Of a stretch of 48,284 nt of DNA, positions 34,906 to 45,600 are shown piece by piece. The stretch covers positions 1-48,284 of the forward strand of contig MU623539.1 in assembly GCA_025201765.1 (NCBI GenBank), in the 5' to 3' direction. Within the stretch, counting starts at the first letter, position 1. Each line of letters opens with the position of its first letter. Position numbers and translations under genes: made by a program. The DNA comes from Daldinia sp. FL1419 (lineage: Eukaryota > Ascomycota > Sordariomycetes > Xylariales > Hypoxylaceae). Below the pieces are notes generated by a model. It was not told the DNA's origin and did no database searches. It was given only the letters and a program-made list of their open reading frames with translations.

Positions 34906-35728
34906 ATGTTGAGATTTACTCTTACTGCTATAGGGCTCCTGGCAACTCAAGCGGCGGCTCAATGCACCCGCGAAGACCTCGTTGCTGCTACCGATAGCCT
35001 CCTCGCGGCGCAAACCGCAGGAACGCCAGACACAGTATCTCCTTTGGCTGATACCGTCGCCTACCTGGAAGCGTTTAAGACGGCCGATATCAAGACCGGA
35101 ATACTGTCTAAGCCGCTCAAGATTGACTTCAACCGCAGTCTCCACGACACCACTCAATGTGCAACATACACTGAGATTGTCGTCACAGACAAGGCGCACC
35201 CGTACGTCATAGGAACACAGATGCGCTTCGCCGACGGAAAGATTGCCAATATCAGTTCCCTCGTCACCGACCAGGGCGACTGGCTTTTCAATGCTACTGG
35301 TACCCTCTACTGGGCATCCCAGGAGAAGTGGGATCCAATCCCAGAGGAAGAACGCGACAGCCGCGAGGTAATCCAAGCCGCAGGCGACGCATACGCCGAC
35401 CTCTTCGACGACAAGTCTGTGCAGGTTCCCTGGGGACATCCTTGTGCACGTCTTGAGGGCGGCTCGTACACCGGCTCGGGCTCCGACAACGACAGATGCG
35501 ACGTCGGTGTTCCCAACGGTAAGTCATATCGAGCGTAGAAATAGGATTGGAGAATCTGCTTACACGTGATTTATAGGCGTCAAGTTGACCAACCGTCGAT
35601 ACGTTATCGACGAGACCCTTGGTGCCGTTGATATCTTCATCGACTTTGCGACGGTTCCTGATAGCCACGAGTTCCGCGTGGAGAAGGGCAAGCTTCGCTA
35701 TGTCCACACCATAACGGTGATGGGCTAG
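34906..35728 (+). CDS. secreted DUF8021-like protein
   Basis: Small fungal secreted protein, function unknown. Exons 34906-35518 and 35577-35728, intron 58 bp, 254 aa. The start is the ATG at 34906 because MLRFTLTAIGLLATQAAAQC is a signal peptide. The mature part has four visible cysteines (QCTRED, TTQCATYTEI, WGHPCARLEGG, DRCDVGVPN), likely paired, and family-like blocks GDWLFNATGTLYWAS, SREVIQAAGDAYADLF, TNRRYVIDETLGAVDIF and PDSHEFRVEKGKLRYVHT. It ends VMG at TAG 35726-35728. That TAG is one C-to-T step from CAG, and the frame goes on for 13 more codons, so the last few residues could have been lost; the family-like body is complete either way. Confidence 0.8.
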
Positions 35729-36012
35729 GCTGAGTCGGAGACGAAGACCCTATTTCTGTGGAAGGTTTAGGACTCAAGAAGCTTGAGTTTGTTTGGGAGG
35801 GCGTCACTGGTAGGAACAAGCGCACGGTGAAGATAATTCCTACTTGTTAAATAGTTTACTATAGGGAAATAGTAGCAATGGCATAAGTATATAGTCCTAT
35901 CTCTTATGTAGCATCCCATGTGACGGTGCTTTTACCTCTGACGGAACGCTCAACTGGTGGTATACTATTTTCTCAAGATACCGCAACCTTTAAAAGGATA
36001 CTGGAGCCATAC

Positions 36013-36032
36013 CTACCTACCTAGGTAGGTAG
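36013..36032. repeat. perfect 20-bp palindrome of CCTA/TAGG units
   Basis: CTACCTACCTAGGTAGGTAG equals its own reverse complement. Partial versions recur in spacers across the island (near 14,521, 20,836, 23,341, 31,693, 33,908, 34,178, 34,475 and 37,999). Origin and function are unknown. Confidence 0.85.
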
Positions 36033-36439
36033 CTATTGACTAAATTTCGCCCTACGGCCTGAACCTTCAGCTTCCAGTGATCATGCAGGGACGAAGTTGG
36101 CAGATGGAGAGCATCGTGACGGTCGTGGGGAAAGACAACACCTGGAATAAATGTACGCTGGGATTAATATTCGATATCAATGGCGCATATGGATTATGGG
36201 GATAGAGCTATCAAAATTAAACTTATTCGAATAGTAAAAAAGAAGGTACAAATTGGAGCCAACGAAAGAAGTACATGGGAAATGGCGAGTCAGGTTCTTT
36301 AAACTAATCGCTATCGCCGAGACTTTTCACGATGGTAACAAAAAGTTCAAAATTGTGTGGCACAGTGGGTCACTAATCGAGATCCACCCCCGTTAATCCT
36401 TAGGCCTGTTCTAGGCCCCTGAGTAATTATCTATCTCAC

Positions 36440-36467
36440 TTTTTTTTTTTTTTTTTTTTTTTTTTTT
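36440..36467. repeat. poly-T tract (28 T)
   Basis: An uninterrupted run of 28 T about 140 bp before the methyltransferase start. It may be a nucleosome-excluding poly(dA:dT) promoter element or the scar of a retroposed poly(A) tail; nothing else distinguishes the two. Confidence 0.85.
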
Positions 36468-36606
36468 CCAAATCTATCAAAGCCCTCGTTAGTTAAAGTT
36501 CTTTCCTTTTTAATAACCTGATTTATCTTTTTCCTACCTTGTTGTTTTTTTTTATTCGTTAGGTCGTCGACTCCAGAGATAGACCACGGGTCTGACCGAG
36601 GACTCA

Positions 36607-37815
36607 ATGAGCCCAGCGGGTCATCCGCTGTCTCCCACGAGCAGCCTACCGCCTTTACGTTCGTTGACTACACTGAACAGGGAACAGATATTCTCAGCTC
36701 TAGATAGCCTGCGTGAAATATATTGCCCCGTTTCGTTGTCGCGGGCAGTTAAATCGCAACTCGAACATGGGAAAACTCATGACGACTTGCTAGTTCAACC
36801 GGTCGATTCCGGCTACGTCTCTGAGGATGATGGAGATCTTGAGGATGCGAATTCGGGATATAATCTGGACGAGTTACGTGCCGACGTCTTCGAGCGTAAC
36901 TTTACTATTCGCTGGTTAACAACCTTGATTGCTCGCGTGGATGAGTTACCCCTGAACACTGAGGACGAGCGTGAGCAGGCCGTGGACAAAGCTTCCTTCA
37001 TTCTTGCATCGTTTACCAAAATCGAGGAAGAGAACGAAGAAGAAGATTCCGGGATTACGCGAGAATTCTCTTTCGAGTTGGCATTCTTTCCTAATGAAGT
37101 TTCTCTCAGGCCAGGAGAGCCTAATTCCCATGAAAAGATCTCGATCGATGTGAGGCTTAACGATGCACCACAAACCACTACGGACCATACAGACGTTGGT
37201 CTGCAAAGTTGGGGCGCATCTATTGTCTTTTCTGACCTGTTCTGTGCGTCGCCGGAGCGATTTGGACTCGTCCGCGAATCTCTCGGCTCCTCTCCGAGTA
37301 TCATCGAGTTTGGTGCTGGGACGGGACTGGTCAGCCTCGTACTTGATAAGGCACTACCTCACCTCGGCATATCTAACGCCACCATAATAGCGACAGATTA
37401 CCATCCGGCCGTTCTTGAGAATCTAAAGTCTAACATTAAACTCAGTCAGGCAGACGTAAAGTCGTGCTCTCTCGATTGGTCAGCCCCTGTTTTAGAAGCA
37501 CCGCTGGATTTATCAGCGGACATGGTGGTGGCGACCGATGTGATATATGCACCTGAACATGCCATGTGGCTTCGTGATTGTGCAACCCGTTTGCTTGCTT
37601 CCAATGGATTGTTTTGGTTGCTCATGACAATACGCCCAAATGGTCGCTTCGAAGCCGTGATCGACTCCGTGGAAGCAGCCTTTAAGGGATCACACCCCAA
37701 AGCTCCGGATGGCCGGTATCTTGCAATTCTAAGCACGGAGAGCGTCGAAAAGCGCCGTGGCGTTGGACGTGGAGATGAGAGCGGCTATAAACTATTCAGA
37801 ATCGGTTGGGCTTAG
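36607..37815 (+). CDS. family-16 (METTL21/nicotinamide-MT-like) methyltransferase
   Basis: SAM-dependent methyltransferase of the lysine-methyltransferase 'family 16' type (PF10294-like), which usually modifies translation factors or chaperones; target unknown. A single exon of 402 aa. The start is the first ATG in frame (MSPAGHPLSP). The N-terminal 100 residues are low-conservation and acidic. The Rossmann core begins after the family WGASIVFSDLF element: motif I IIEFGAGTGLVSLVL (about 232-246), the acidic ATDYHPAVLENLKSNI, then MVVATDVIYAPEH (about 308-320) replacing the catalytic-loop motif, and WLLMTIRPNGRFEAV. Its pyrimidine-rich promoter and generic role make it the most housekeeping-like gene in the island. 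Confidence 0.9.
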   Translation: MSPAGHPLSPTSSLPPLRSLTTLNREQIFSALDSLREIYCPVSLSRAVKSQLEHGKTHDDLLVQPVDSGYVSEDDGDLEDANSGYNLDELRADVFERNFTIRWLTTLIARVDELPLNTEDEREQAVDKASFILASFTKIEEENEEEDSGITREFSFELAFFPNEVSLRPGEPNSHEKISIDVRLNDAPQTTTDHTDVGLQSWGASIVFSDLFCASPERFGLVRESLGSSPSIIEFGAGTGLVSLVLDKALPHLGISNATIIATDYHPAVLENLKSNIKLSQADVKSCSLDWSAPVLEAPLDLSADMVVATDVIYAPEHAMWLRDCATRLLASNGLFWLLMTIRPNGRFEAVIDSVEAAFKGSHPKAPDGRYLAILSTESVEKRRGVGRGDESGYKLFRIGWA

Positions 37816-38373
37816 ACAAATATAGAGAATTAGAGGGATGGTGAAATTATAGAGCTAGAGCATAGAGCGTAGAGGATGGAAGGGCTAGAATAGATGTGGC
37901 ATAAAGGCGTACCAGATACCTAGGTCTTTTTTATTTTTTCTCATTAAAAACAATAATGATGATGACTTAAAGATTCTATTCAGGGTATAACTAAGTGATA
38001 GGTAGGTATATAGGTGAGTATGTCACCCCCCCCCTCCCCCTTCCCATTACCTTCTGCCACCTAGCGCTACCTATCTATGGTATCGGCAATTGCGGTAAAG
38101 AAAAAAAGAAAAGGAGGTGTACGTATTAGTATCATGTGCTAATTGGCGTTAAAAGTAGCTGGTATGATACACATGGTAAAGCAGCAATACGTTACGCCGG
38201 AGTTCGGATCTTATTGTAACGGGTTGTAAAACGTATGAATAGGGGGTGATAGGAGAAAATGACCTTTACGGACTACTAAATGTGCCACAGATATATTGTC
38301 CACCATACCTTTCCGATCTGATCGTCGTAATAATTCCAACCAGTTAACTGACCCTCGAACCAAAGTGAAGAAA
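37816..38373. other. intergenic between convergent genes
   Basis: 3' regions of the convergent methyltransferase and oxidoreductase genes. It contains TAGGTAGG near 37,999 and an interrupted C run (38,025-38,040). No coding sequence. Confidence 0.5.
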
Positions 38374-40005
38374 TCAATCTGCTCGCTTAACGGAGAAGGG
38401 GTTTGGAGTGAAGATGCCATACGGATCAACTCTCTTTCTAATTTCGCGGAGCTTGTCGTACTTGGCTCTATCCTCGTAGTAGCAGTTCCATACAGCATCC
38501 AAGTCCCAATCCCCGTATGAGCCCCAGAGCACACGGCGGTCCTCTTTGGAGAAGATACCCTCGGGGCCGATTGCCTCCTCGTCATTAACCTTCTGCCAAT
38601 CTTCAGCTCGTGTCTTAGTCTCCTCGTCGTGAAAGCAGTCCATCGTGCATATGATGCTCGTGTCTCGCCAGCTAAACGCCGTGCCGTTCCCTGCATTCCG
38701 CGCGAACATAGAGTTCTTACCACCGAAACACTGTAGTTGCGCCGATAGCTAGCACCGGTTGTGTTTAGGTCGAACGACAGAGTCGATACGATTAACGACC
38801 CAGTCGGCCCAGCCGTCTTTAGCAAGTGAGCGTGATTTCGTAGCGTAGGTACGTTTAACATACGGATGCTCGAACTCGCGCACGTTACGGAAGATCCAGT
38901 CACCGGTGAGTTGAGACATGGGCTTCTCTTCGACATTGTTATTACCGAGAATCCAATCGGAACCCTCTTTGATTCGATCGAACCAGGAATTATCGCATAC
39001 GTCGCCGCTCTCGAACGGCACCCACTGCGCAAACACGACGATGGTCCGCGGCCACGCAATCAACCCATTTTTGCCGTAGTACTCTGGGTGCTTCCTTGCC
39101 ATCCATTCGTCTATCCCTGGGCATAAATCGAGGAGGGGAAATGCCGAGCTGAGCACGCTGACGCAGAGATCATAGTTTCGAGGGAAATTTTCGTCGTCAG
39201 ACATTTCGACTAGGATATCGACCAGACGCTTGAGAGTTTCGGTGTCGTAAAAATACATCGCTTTCATGCCTCTCGAGCCTTCATAGTCTTTGTCGCGATG
39301 CATTTGGATGGTGAAGTGTGTCAAAACACCCAGGTTACCGGGGCTACCACCCAAAAAAGCCCAGAACAAATCTGGGTCAGTGGCCTTGGTGATCTCCTTG
39401 AAATTTCCATCCGTATCGATGATCTCGAGAGACAATACGTGATCTCCAAATAGGCCAAAGCTGCGACCTAGCTGACCGTAACCTATCGTTCATTATTAAA
39501 ACAAGCCCGAAGAAGCCATAAAGTTTGGTATCGTAGGGATTAACAGCGAGATCTTACCGCCAGTCTGAACATGTCCGCCGACGTGAACCTCGGTACACTG
39601 TCCATGAGGTACGAATAGATTATGTTCCGTAACCCATGCGTTGAACTCCCCGAGGCTCCAGCTAACGCTGGTGCGAGCGTACGCCTTTCCGTCTTTTTCG
39701 AAGATAGTTCGGTCCTCCGGACCCCGAAATGAATGTTCTAGGTCCAACTGGATGTTTGGAGCGCTCGTTGACGAAGCACCGCTATATTGATGACCGCCAG
39801 TCTTTATAGCTACCGCGATATTCTTCTCTTTGGCATACTTGAGAGCTAGTACAATGTCTTCCTTCGTCTTCGGCTGGACTATTAGTCCTGGATTAAGATC
39901 GCGCTCCTCGCCATAAGTTGACGTGGCATACTGATATCTGACTTCGCCGTATTCCTTTGCCCCTGGGACGTATTGGTTACCACTGATACCCTGAATAGTT
40001 GCCAT
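38374..40005 (-). pseudogene. BBE-type FAD-linked oxidoreductase with a nonsense codon
   Basis: Berberine-bridge-type flavoprotein (FAD_binding_4 plus BBE), which oxidises alcohols or closes rings in fungal secondary metabolism. Exons 40005-39558 and 39482-38374; intron 75 bp; the full frame would be 518 codons. FAD attachment residues are present: His72 in KTGGHQYSG and Cys137 in PHGQCTEV, so bicovalent flavin is expected. Downstream are DLFWAFLGGSPGNLGVLTHF and, after the break, RVDPYGIFTPNPFS, close to the BBE C-terminal motif. TAG at 38749-38751 (codon 394) interrupts an otherwise unbroken frame between KHNRC and LSAQLQCFGG. No adequate intron removes it (the best one is 25 bp). The change fits TGG to TAG, a C-to-T at CpA on the plus strand. 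The truncated 393-aa product would lack the substrate-domain end. A sequencing error is the alternative. Confidence 0.85.
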
Positions 40006-41060
40006 TGTTCTTAGATCAAACTAGGTAAGAGATATATTCTTGCACTCCATACCATGTCGGCCATCCAAGCGGCATACGTCCTGGTACTTATAAGGCACCG
40101 CGCTCTCTAATACTCCGAGAGGGTACGACTATTGTCCTCAGTAGGTTCCAATATGTATAACTACGGGATTATACAGCCAAGGTGAATATTCCACCTCGTG
40201 ATAAGCTTACCTCGTGCTTTACTCAGCCGTCAGCTCACGTCGTGGGTATTCGACTACTGATTCTACCCCCATCACGAGATGAGGTCTTACGTTATCGCAA
40301 TAAAGGATGCCGGGTATAGAGGACACCCTATCGTCTGAGCCCATCTACTGTCTTATTATCTAGGTAAGACTACCTAGCAACTGACTAATACCTTTCCCCA
40401 TCACCTACCATTTGATCTCTAGCTATATCATTCACGTAAGCGGAAACGCAGTAGGTACCTATGGTCTTTATCGGTCCTAGCTGAAGGCTAGGTCGGGACC
40501 ACCAGACCGGTGACTAGTTCCCACCACTCATACGCAAACGTTCAACTTGTAGGTATTCGTTTAGTAGCGTCGGGTCGAAAAACGTTGCCTTTCTCGGAGT
40601 AGTGGGCAGAAAACCGGCATTCAAGTGGGCAGTCCATCAGCCGATGGGTTTGTACTACCCCGAAGCTTACGATCCTATATTTATACATAGGTAAACGGTT
40701 CGAATTTGAGTCCAATATGTCAATGGCTACCTACACATCTAGCTTGGCCGCTCCTTATCAGTTTCTCTGTGACTTACTTCAAGCAGGCTTAAAAGGGGGT
40801 CGTGTGACATGACCCCCATCGTGTGTGAAATTTGTGAAACGAGGATCTGAAAGTAACATTGGAGAAACTCTCGCAGTTTTGGAGAAACATTATTAAAACT
40901 CAGGTAAAGCCTGGCTTCTGCTATTTAGCTATGTATATATCGCGAAACAAGTGATCCTTAAAGCAATCTTGTTCCGCACATGCCGCCTAACGCCTGATTA
41001 TCAGAGTAAGCATATGCCTAGCAAATAGCCGTAAAGGATTCGTTATACCTATGAGACCTC
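40006..41060. other. 1-kb intergenic region, no gene seen
   Basis: Promoter side of the BBE oxidoreductase and 3' side of the next minus gene. It contains an imperfect inverted repeat at about 40,795-40,817 (GGGGGTC...GACCCCC). No coding sequence recognised. Confidence 0.5.
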
Positions 41061-41525
41061 CTAGTTTGAGTCTTCTTCCACTGTGAAGCCTAGATACCCT
41101 AGAGTGAGCTTTTTCCATTGGATGCCAGCATGCCGACTGGGATAGACATTGTCTGTGTCGATATACTTAGGATCCATGGCTTCCTTGAACTTGCGCTTAG
41201 CAATATCTCTAAGCCTGAGGAATGGTAAAACTTCTCTAGCCGGCGGCCCTTTTGAGCCCATCATAACGTCGTGGCTATTCGGCCATACGTAGCAGCCAAA
41301 ACCGCCTGAAAAGTTCTGCTCCATACTTTGCCCTGAATTCAACGTACTTCCACCATGACCATTCTTGGAAGTGGCTGTAGAACCTGCTACATATTTATCA
41401 AAGTCATTATAATATTGAGACGAGTCATGACTAGAATCCGCATCTGGTGGGCAGGATGCTGCATCTATATCGAAGTACAGCGAAATCATTTCATCGTCGA
41501 AGTGGTCATTTCCCTCTTGTGCCAT
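41061..41525 (-). CDS. small acidic hypothetical protein, 154 aa
   Basis: Intact single-exon frame starting MAQEGNDHFDDEMISLYFD, with the ATG in a good context (AAA before ATG). The first 70 residues are acidic and Ser/Asp/Tyr-rich (DADSSHDSSQYYNDFD); the C-terminal half is basic to mixed (LRLRDIAKRKFKEAMDPKY) and ends with GYLGFTVEEDSN. No signal peptide or membrane segment and no family recognised. It is the last gene before the AT-rich right flank. Confidence 0.5.
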   Translation of the reverse strand: MAQEGNDHFDDEMISLYFDIDAASCPPDADSSHDSSQYYNDFDKYVAGSTATSKNGHGGSTLNSGQSMEQNFSGGFGCYVWPNSHDVMMGSKGPPAREVLPFLRLRDIAKRKFKEAMDPKYIDTDNVYPSRHAGIQWKKLTLGYLGFTVEEDSN

Positions 41526-42540
41526 TTTATGTGTATATACTCAGCTAGTCTCTCGGGGTTTGTTTGACGTTAAATAGGGGATATAACAATACAAATGAAA
41601 TTTACCACCAGGGTCTACGAAGAATCAAGCGTTAAGAAGTCTAGTTCTTGTCCCTATAAGTATATTCGCGAGATATGTTGCAGCCTTACGTCACTGATGG
41701 AAATTCCATTCATCTGTATAGCATTTATCTGTATTGTTAATATATGTGCATTGCAAAAGCTCATTCAGGGACAGAAAGCAATCGCCACATACAAAGGACA
41801 GCAATGGAATAAATAACATTAATAGAAATCTCTCAAGACAATGCATTGAGTGTGAAAGACCACAGCCTAAAAAGCAGACGGGCGGTACTCAATCCAACAA
41901 ACGGTTTATACCTTGATATTCTACTCAATCAAAGCTGGCGGGTTTTGTTCAAATATGCTGGACACCAAAGACAAACGTTTCGAGTCCTTTGGCACAAAGA
42001 GACTTGAACTCTTATTATTTAATCTAAACACGACGTCCTAAGATAAGAAGAAACCAGCCAATTAGGGTCATGTGAGAGGGTGGATGAGACAAATGAGTAT
42101 AATAAAGCCGAGTAGTTAGAGCCCTGGAGAATCTGCATCTTTTTATATCTCAATGAGACAATTCTAACATCGTGAGATTTCGGTTACGAAACTACAATTC
42201 CATTATACTGTAAAATACCCCTTTCAGCCGATCGTTACTTCGGTTTTGTGTGACGAGGTGCGGGTTATTGAATTAGGATTTATTTAATATGTATCCCACG
42301 AAGTCTTTGTAAGAGGTAAAATGGAATTCATCCGGGCAGCCTATACTAGGTTAGGTGCTTTAGGAGGTACCTACAATTACATAGCTAGCTAGGGCACCTA
42401 CGGATAGGCTATGAAAGTATTGTACTGACCTACTGCATAGGTGACCACAAAGGTTAGGTTACATAGGTACCCATCCCAGGTACCCAATTTACAATATTAG
42501 TAGAAGACCGGGGATAACATCATGTCACATAATATATAGG
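41526..42540. other. island right margin, no gene seen
   Basis: GC content falls gradually toward the flank. It contains a T-arm-like hairpin on the minus strand near 42,001 and many short CCTA/TAGG-type pieces at 42,345-42,480. Small plus ORFs (41,595-41,916) have no protein-like features. Confidence 0.5.
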
Positions 42541-42681
42541 GAAAATTATAATTGTAGAATTTAAGTTATTGTTATTTTTGTTTGAATTTTAGAATAGAGT
42601 GGTGAGGCTTTTTATGGAATTTATTGTAAGGGAAAGAATTTTTCCATGTTATTTTAGGTTTATTAATCTAATATACCCCCC
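42540..42681 (-). mobile_element. putative 3' LTR and polypurine tract of the copia element
   Basis: On the minus strand a polypurine tract ending AGGGGGG (42,676-42,681 region) is followed by TATATTAG. That is what an LTR start TG.. would become if RIP changed TG to TA. The LTR would then run to the island edge somewhere near 42,540. The matching 5' LTR lies outside the window, so its limits are uncertain. Confidence 0.4.
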
Positions 42682-45600
42682 TAAATGAAGTTAATAGGCA
42701 AATTTGGAGCGTATAACGTTAAAAATGTGATTTTTTTATATCCCTAAGTTGGTGTATTCTTTTGATTATATTTTTTTAATAGTTTCTTTATTTATTTTTT
42801 GTTTTTGTTATATTATCTTATTTATATTTTTGAGTGCTTTAGCTTTTAGATGATCTGAAATATCCATCAGATTTATTTGTTTTTTAAAATGAATATATTT
42901 CTCCTTTAATAATGCTTTTATAAATCCATTTGTGTTTATATTTTTTAAATTGATATAATTAATTTTGATATGGTTTTTTTAAGTTTTTTGTTTAAGTTAG
43001 TGATTATGTATATCTATGTATTTTAATTTTATTTTGAGTTTTTTAATGTCTTTAATGATTAGTTTAATTGTTTGTTTATTATTATATAATAAAAGTATAA
43101 TTTGATTTTTAAATTTAATTTTAAGGTTTTTAATTAGTTGTAATATGTAGAATCCTTTTTTTGTAGTTTAAGTTAGGGTAAGTAGTTTAATTTTAATAAT
43201 AAAGGTAATAATTATATTTTGTTTATTAATTTTTCAATTAATTATTTTATTAAATAGTTTTATTATATATATTTATGAATTTTTCTAATTGATTATATTA
43301 TTGGTAAATAAAATATTGTTAGTAATTTTGAAAATATTATTTCTATTTAATTTTAGGGTATATTTTTATATATGTTGAAAATATTATATAATTTGGTTGG
43401 TTATTATATAATATTTTAGGTTTAGATTTAAGTTGAATTAGATTAATTTTAAATAAATAAATATAATATTAGATTAGGTGATTATTATGATGTATAAAAT
43501 TAAATTTATTTTTTATTAATATTATTATATTAATTAAGGTGAGGCCATTTTTATATAGGGTAGTAATTTTTCTTTTATTATAGGTATTTTAAGGATTTTT
43601 TTAATTGTTTTTATTAAATTAATAATTTTGTTAATATAAATAAATTGATTTAATTAAATTTAATATTATACTTGATTTTGAATTATTTTAATTTTAAGAA
43701 ACCATTATAGTTCATTATTTTCAATTAATTTATATTATTTCTTAAATTTAGAAACAATTGATTTAACTTTTGGTTTAACTTCCTTCTAATATATTATAAT
43801 AATATTATTCATATATATAAAAAAGAGGATTTTATTTTTAATAAATATATATGGTTTTTAAAATATTAAGGTAAAACCAAATTCTTTCAAAATTCTTAAA
43901 AATTTTTATTATTAAAAGAAAGGTAATTTTTAAAAATTATAAAATATTTTAATAATATAAAATATCTTTCTTAATTATTAATATCCTTAAAGTATATATA
44001 TAAATATATTTTTTTTAAATTTTATATTTATAAATATATTTATTATATTATATTATATAAGTTTAAGATTATATTTAATTATTATTATTATTAATATTTA
44101 AAAAGATTTTTTAGTTAATATAGAGGTGTAGGTTTTTTTATTATTAATTATTTATTAATCTTTTTTTACCACTAAACATACCTTATATTATTGGAGAAAA
44201 TTATGCTTATTAATTTTGTAAATATAAATTTATATATATCTAAATATATTGGTAAATACATACATAAGGTAAAAGTAAGATAATAATAAAGTAAATAATA
44301 ATAAGGGTAAGATTGGTGTATTATAATTATTTAAAAAAAAAAACTATTTAAAAAAAATAAGTAAAAAACCTATCCTTATATAATAATAAATATATGAGTA
44401 TTTCTTAAAAGTCGTATACCAAACTAAAAACATAAATCATTTAATTACCACTTACTTTATTTTCTTTTTATAATTATATTATAAACCTAATATTTAATTT
44501 TTGTTTTATTTATCCTTTTAATTGTAGGTTAACTTGGTTATTTTTTACCAATGTTTGTATGATTTTATTTAAGGATATTTTTGTTATGATGTTTGTAGGA
44601 TTATATATATTGTAGATTTATTGAATATTATTGATCTTCCAGTTTTTATATAATTATTATAAAGTTATTAAATTAATTATTAATTTTTTTTTATTAATAT
44701 TATTTATTTAAATAAGGCATTAGTATAAAAAAAATAAATTAATATATAAGATTAATGGAGTTTTGGGTAATGAAAAACACTTTAAGATGGTGTTGATTGT
44801 ATAGTAAATAATATATTTAATATTAAAGTTTTGGATTATTTTGTAGATTTTGTTAGTAAGTACGTTTTGGGTGATGTGTTTATATTTAATAAATAATTAA
44901 TAAATAATATTACCAATAATTCAGATTTTATTATTTTAATTAATTAGTTTTTTATTATTTAATATAATAATGTAATTAATTTGTAAGTTTAGGTTTTTGT
45001 TATTTATAAATAAATTATTAATAAAGATATATAAATATAAGTTTTAAAAATTTAAATTAATATAATTAAATCTTTATGTTTAATTATTTATTTATTATTT
45101 AATTTAAATATTAAGGATTTTTATTTTTTTGGGGTTTGATTTTAAATGTTGAACTATTATTAAATAATTAAAAGCTATTTTAAATTAATAAATAAAAGAA
45201 ATATATGCTTTTTATATTTGTTATTTAATGAATTTTTTAATTATATTTGGTAATTTTATGTTTAATTATTCAAATTTCTTAATTTATTCTTTTTATATAA
45301 TAATTATATTATAACCTTCCTTATAAATAATAAAATGCAAATTATTAAAATTTTTGGTTTTAATATCCAATATCTTTTGGGGGTATATTTTAATCTCAGT
45401 TTTAGTAAATATCTTATCTTTTATTACCAAAAATTCTATAATACTAATATTTAAGATATTATTTATTTAAAAATCCATAATTTCAAATAAAATTATATCC
45501 ATTATTAATAAATATAAATTAAATATTAATAATTTTATATTAAATTTTTATTAATAATAATATAAATAAGTTTTAAATTAATATGTTTTTAATTTAGTTA

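Larger units (their letters stand above)
35729..36606. other. intergenic; promoter region of the methyltransferase
   Basis: No gene seen. It contains a perfect 20-bp palindrome (36,013-36,032) and a 28-T run (36,440-36,467), both listed separately. The final 140 bases are pyrimidine-rich, as is common upstream of fungal housekeeping genes. Confidence 0.5.

Noticed and set aside
40795..40817. Inverted repeat GGGGGTC...GACCCCC as a terminator or operator
   Set aside because: Short, single copy, not at a gene end; eukaryotic genes do not use such terminators.
41990..42050. tRNA-like T-arm (AAGAGTTCAAGTCTCTT on the minus strand), with a weaker relative near 17,065-17,100
   Set aside because: A perfect T-stem and loop is present, but no complete cloverleaf, D-arm or matching acceptor stem could be drawn; at best a tRNA-derived fragment.
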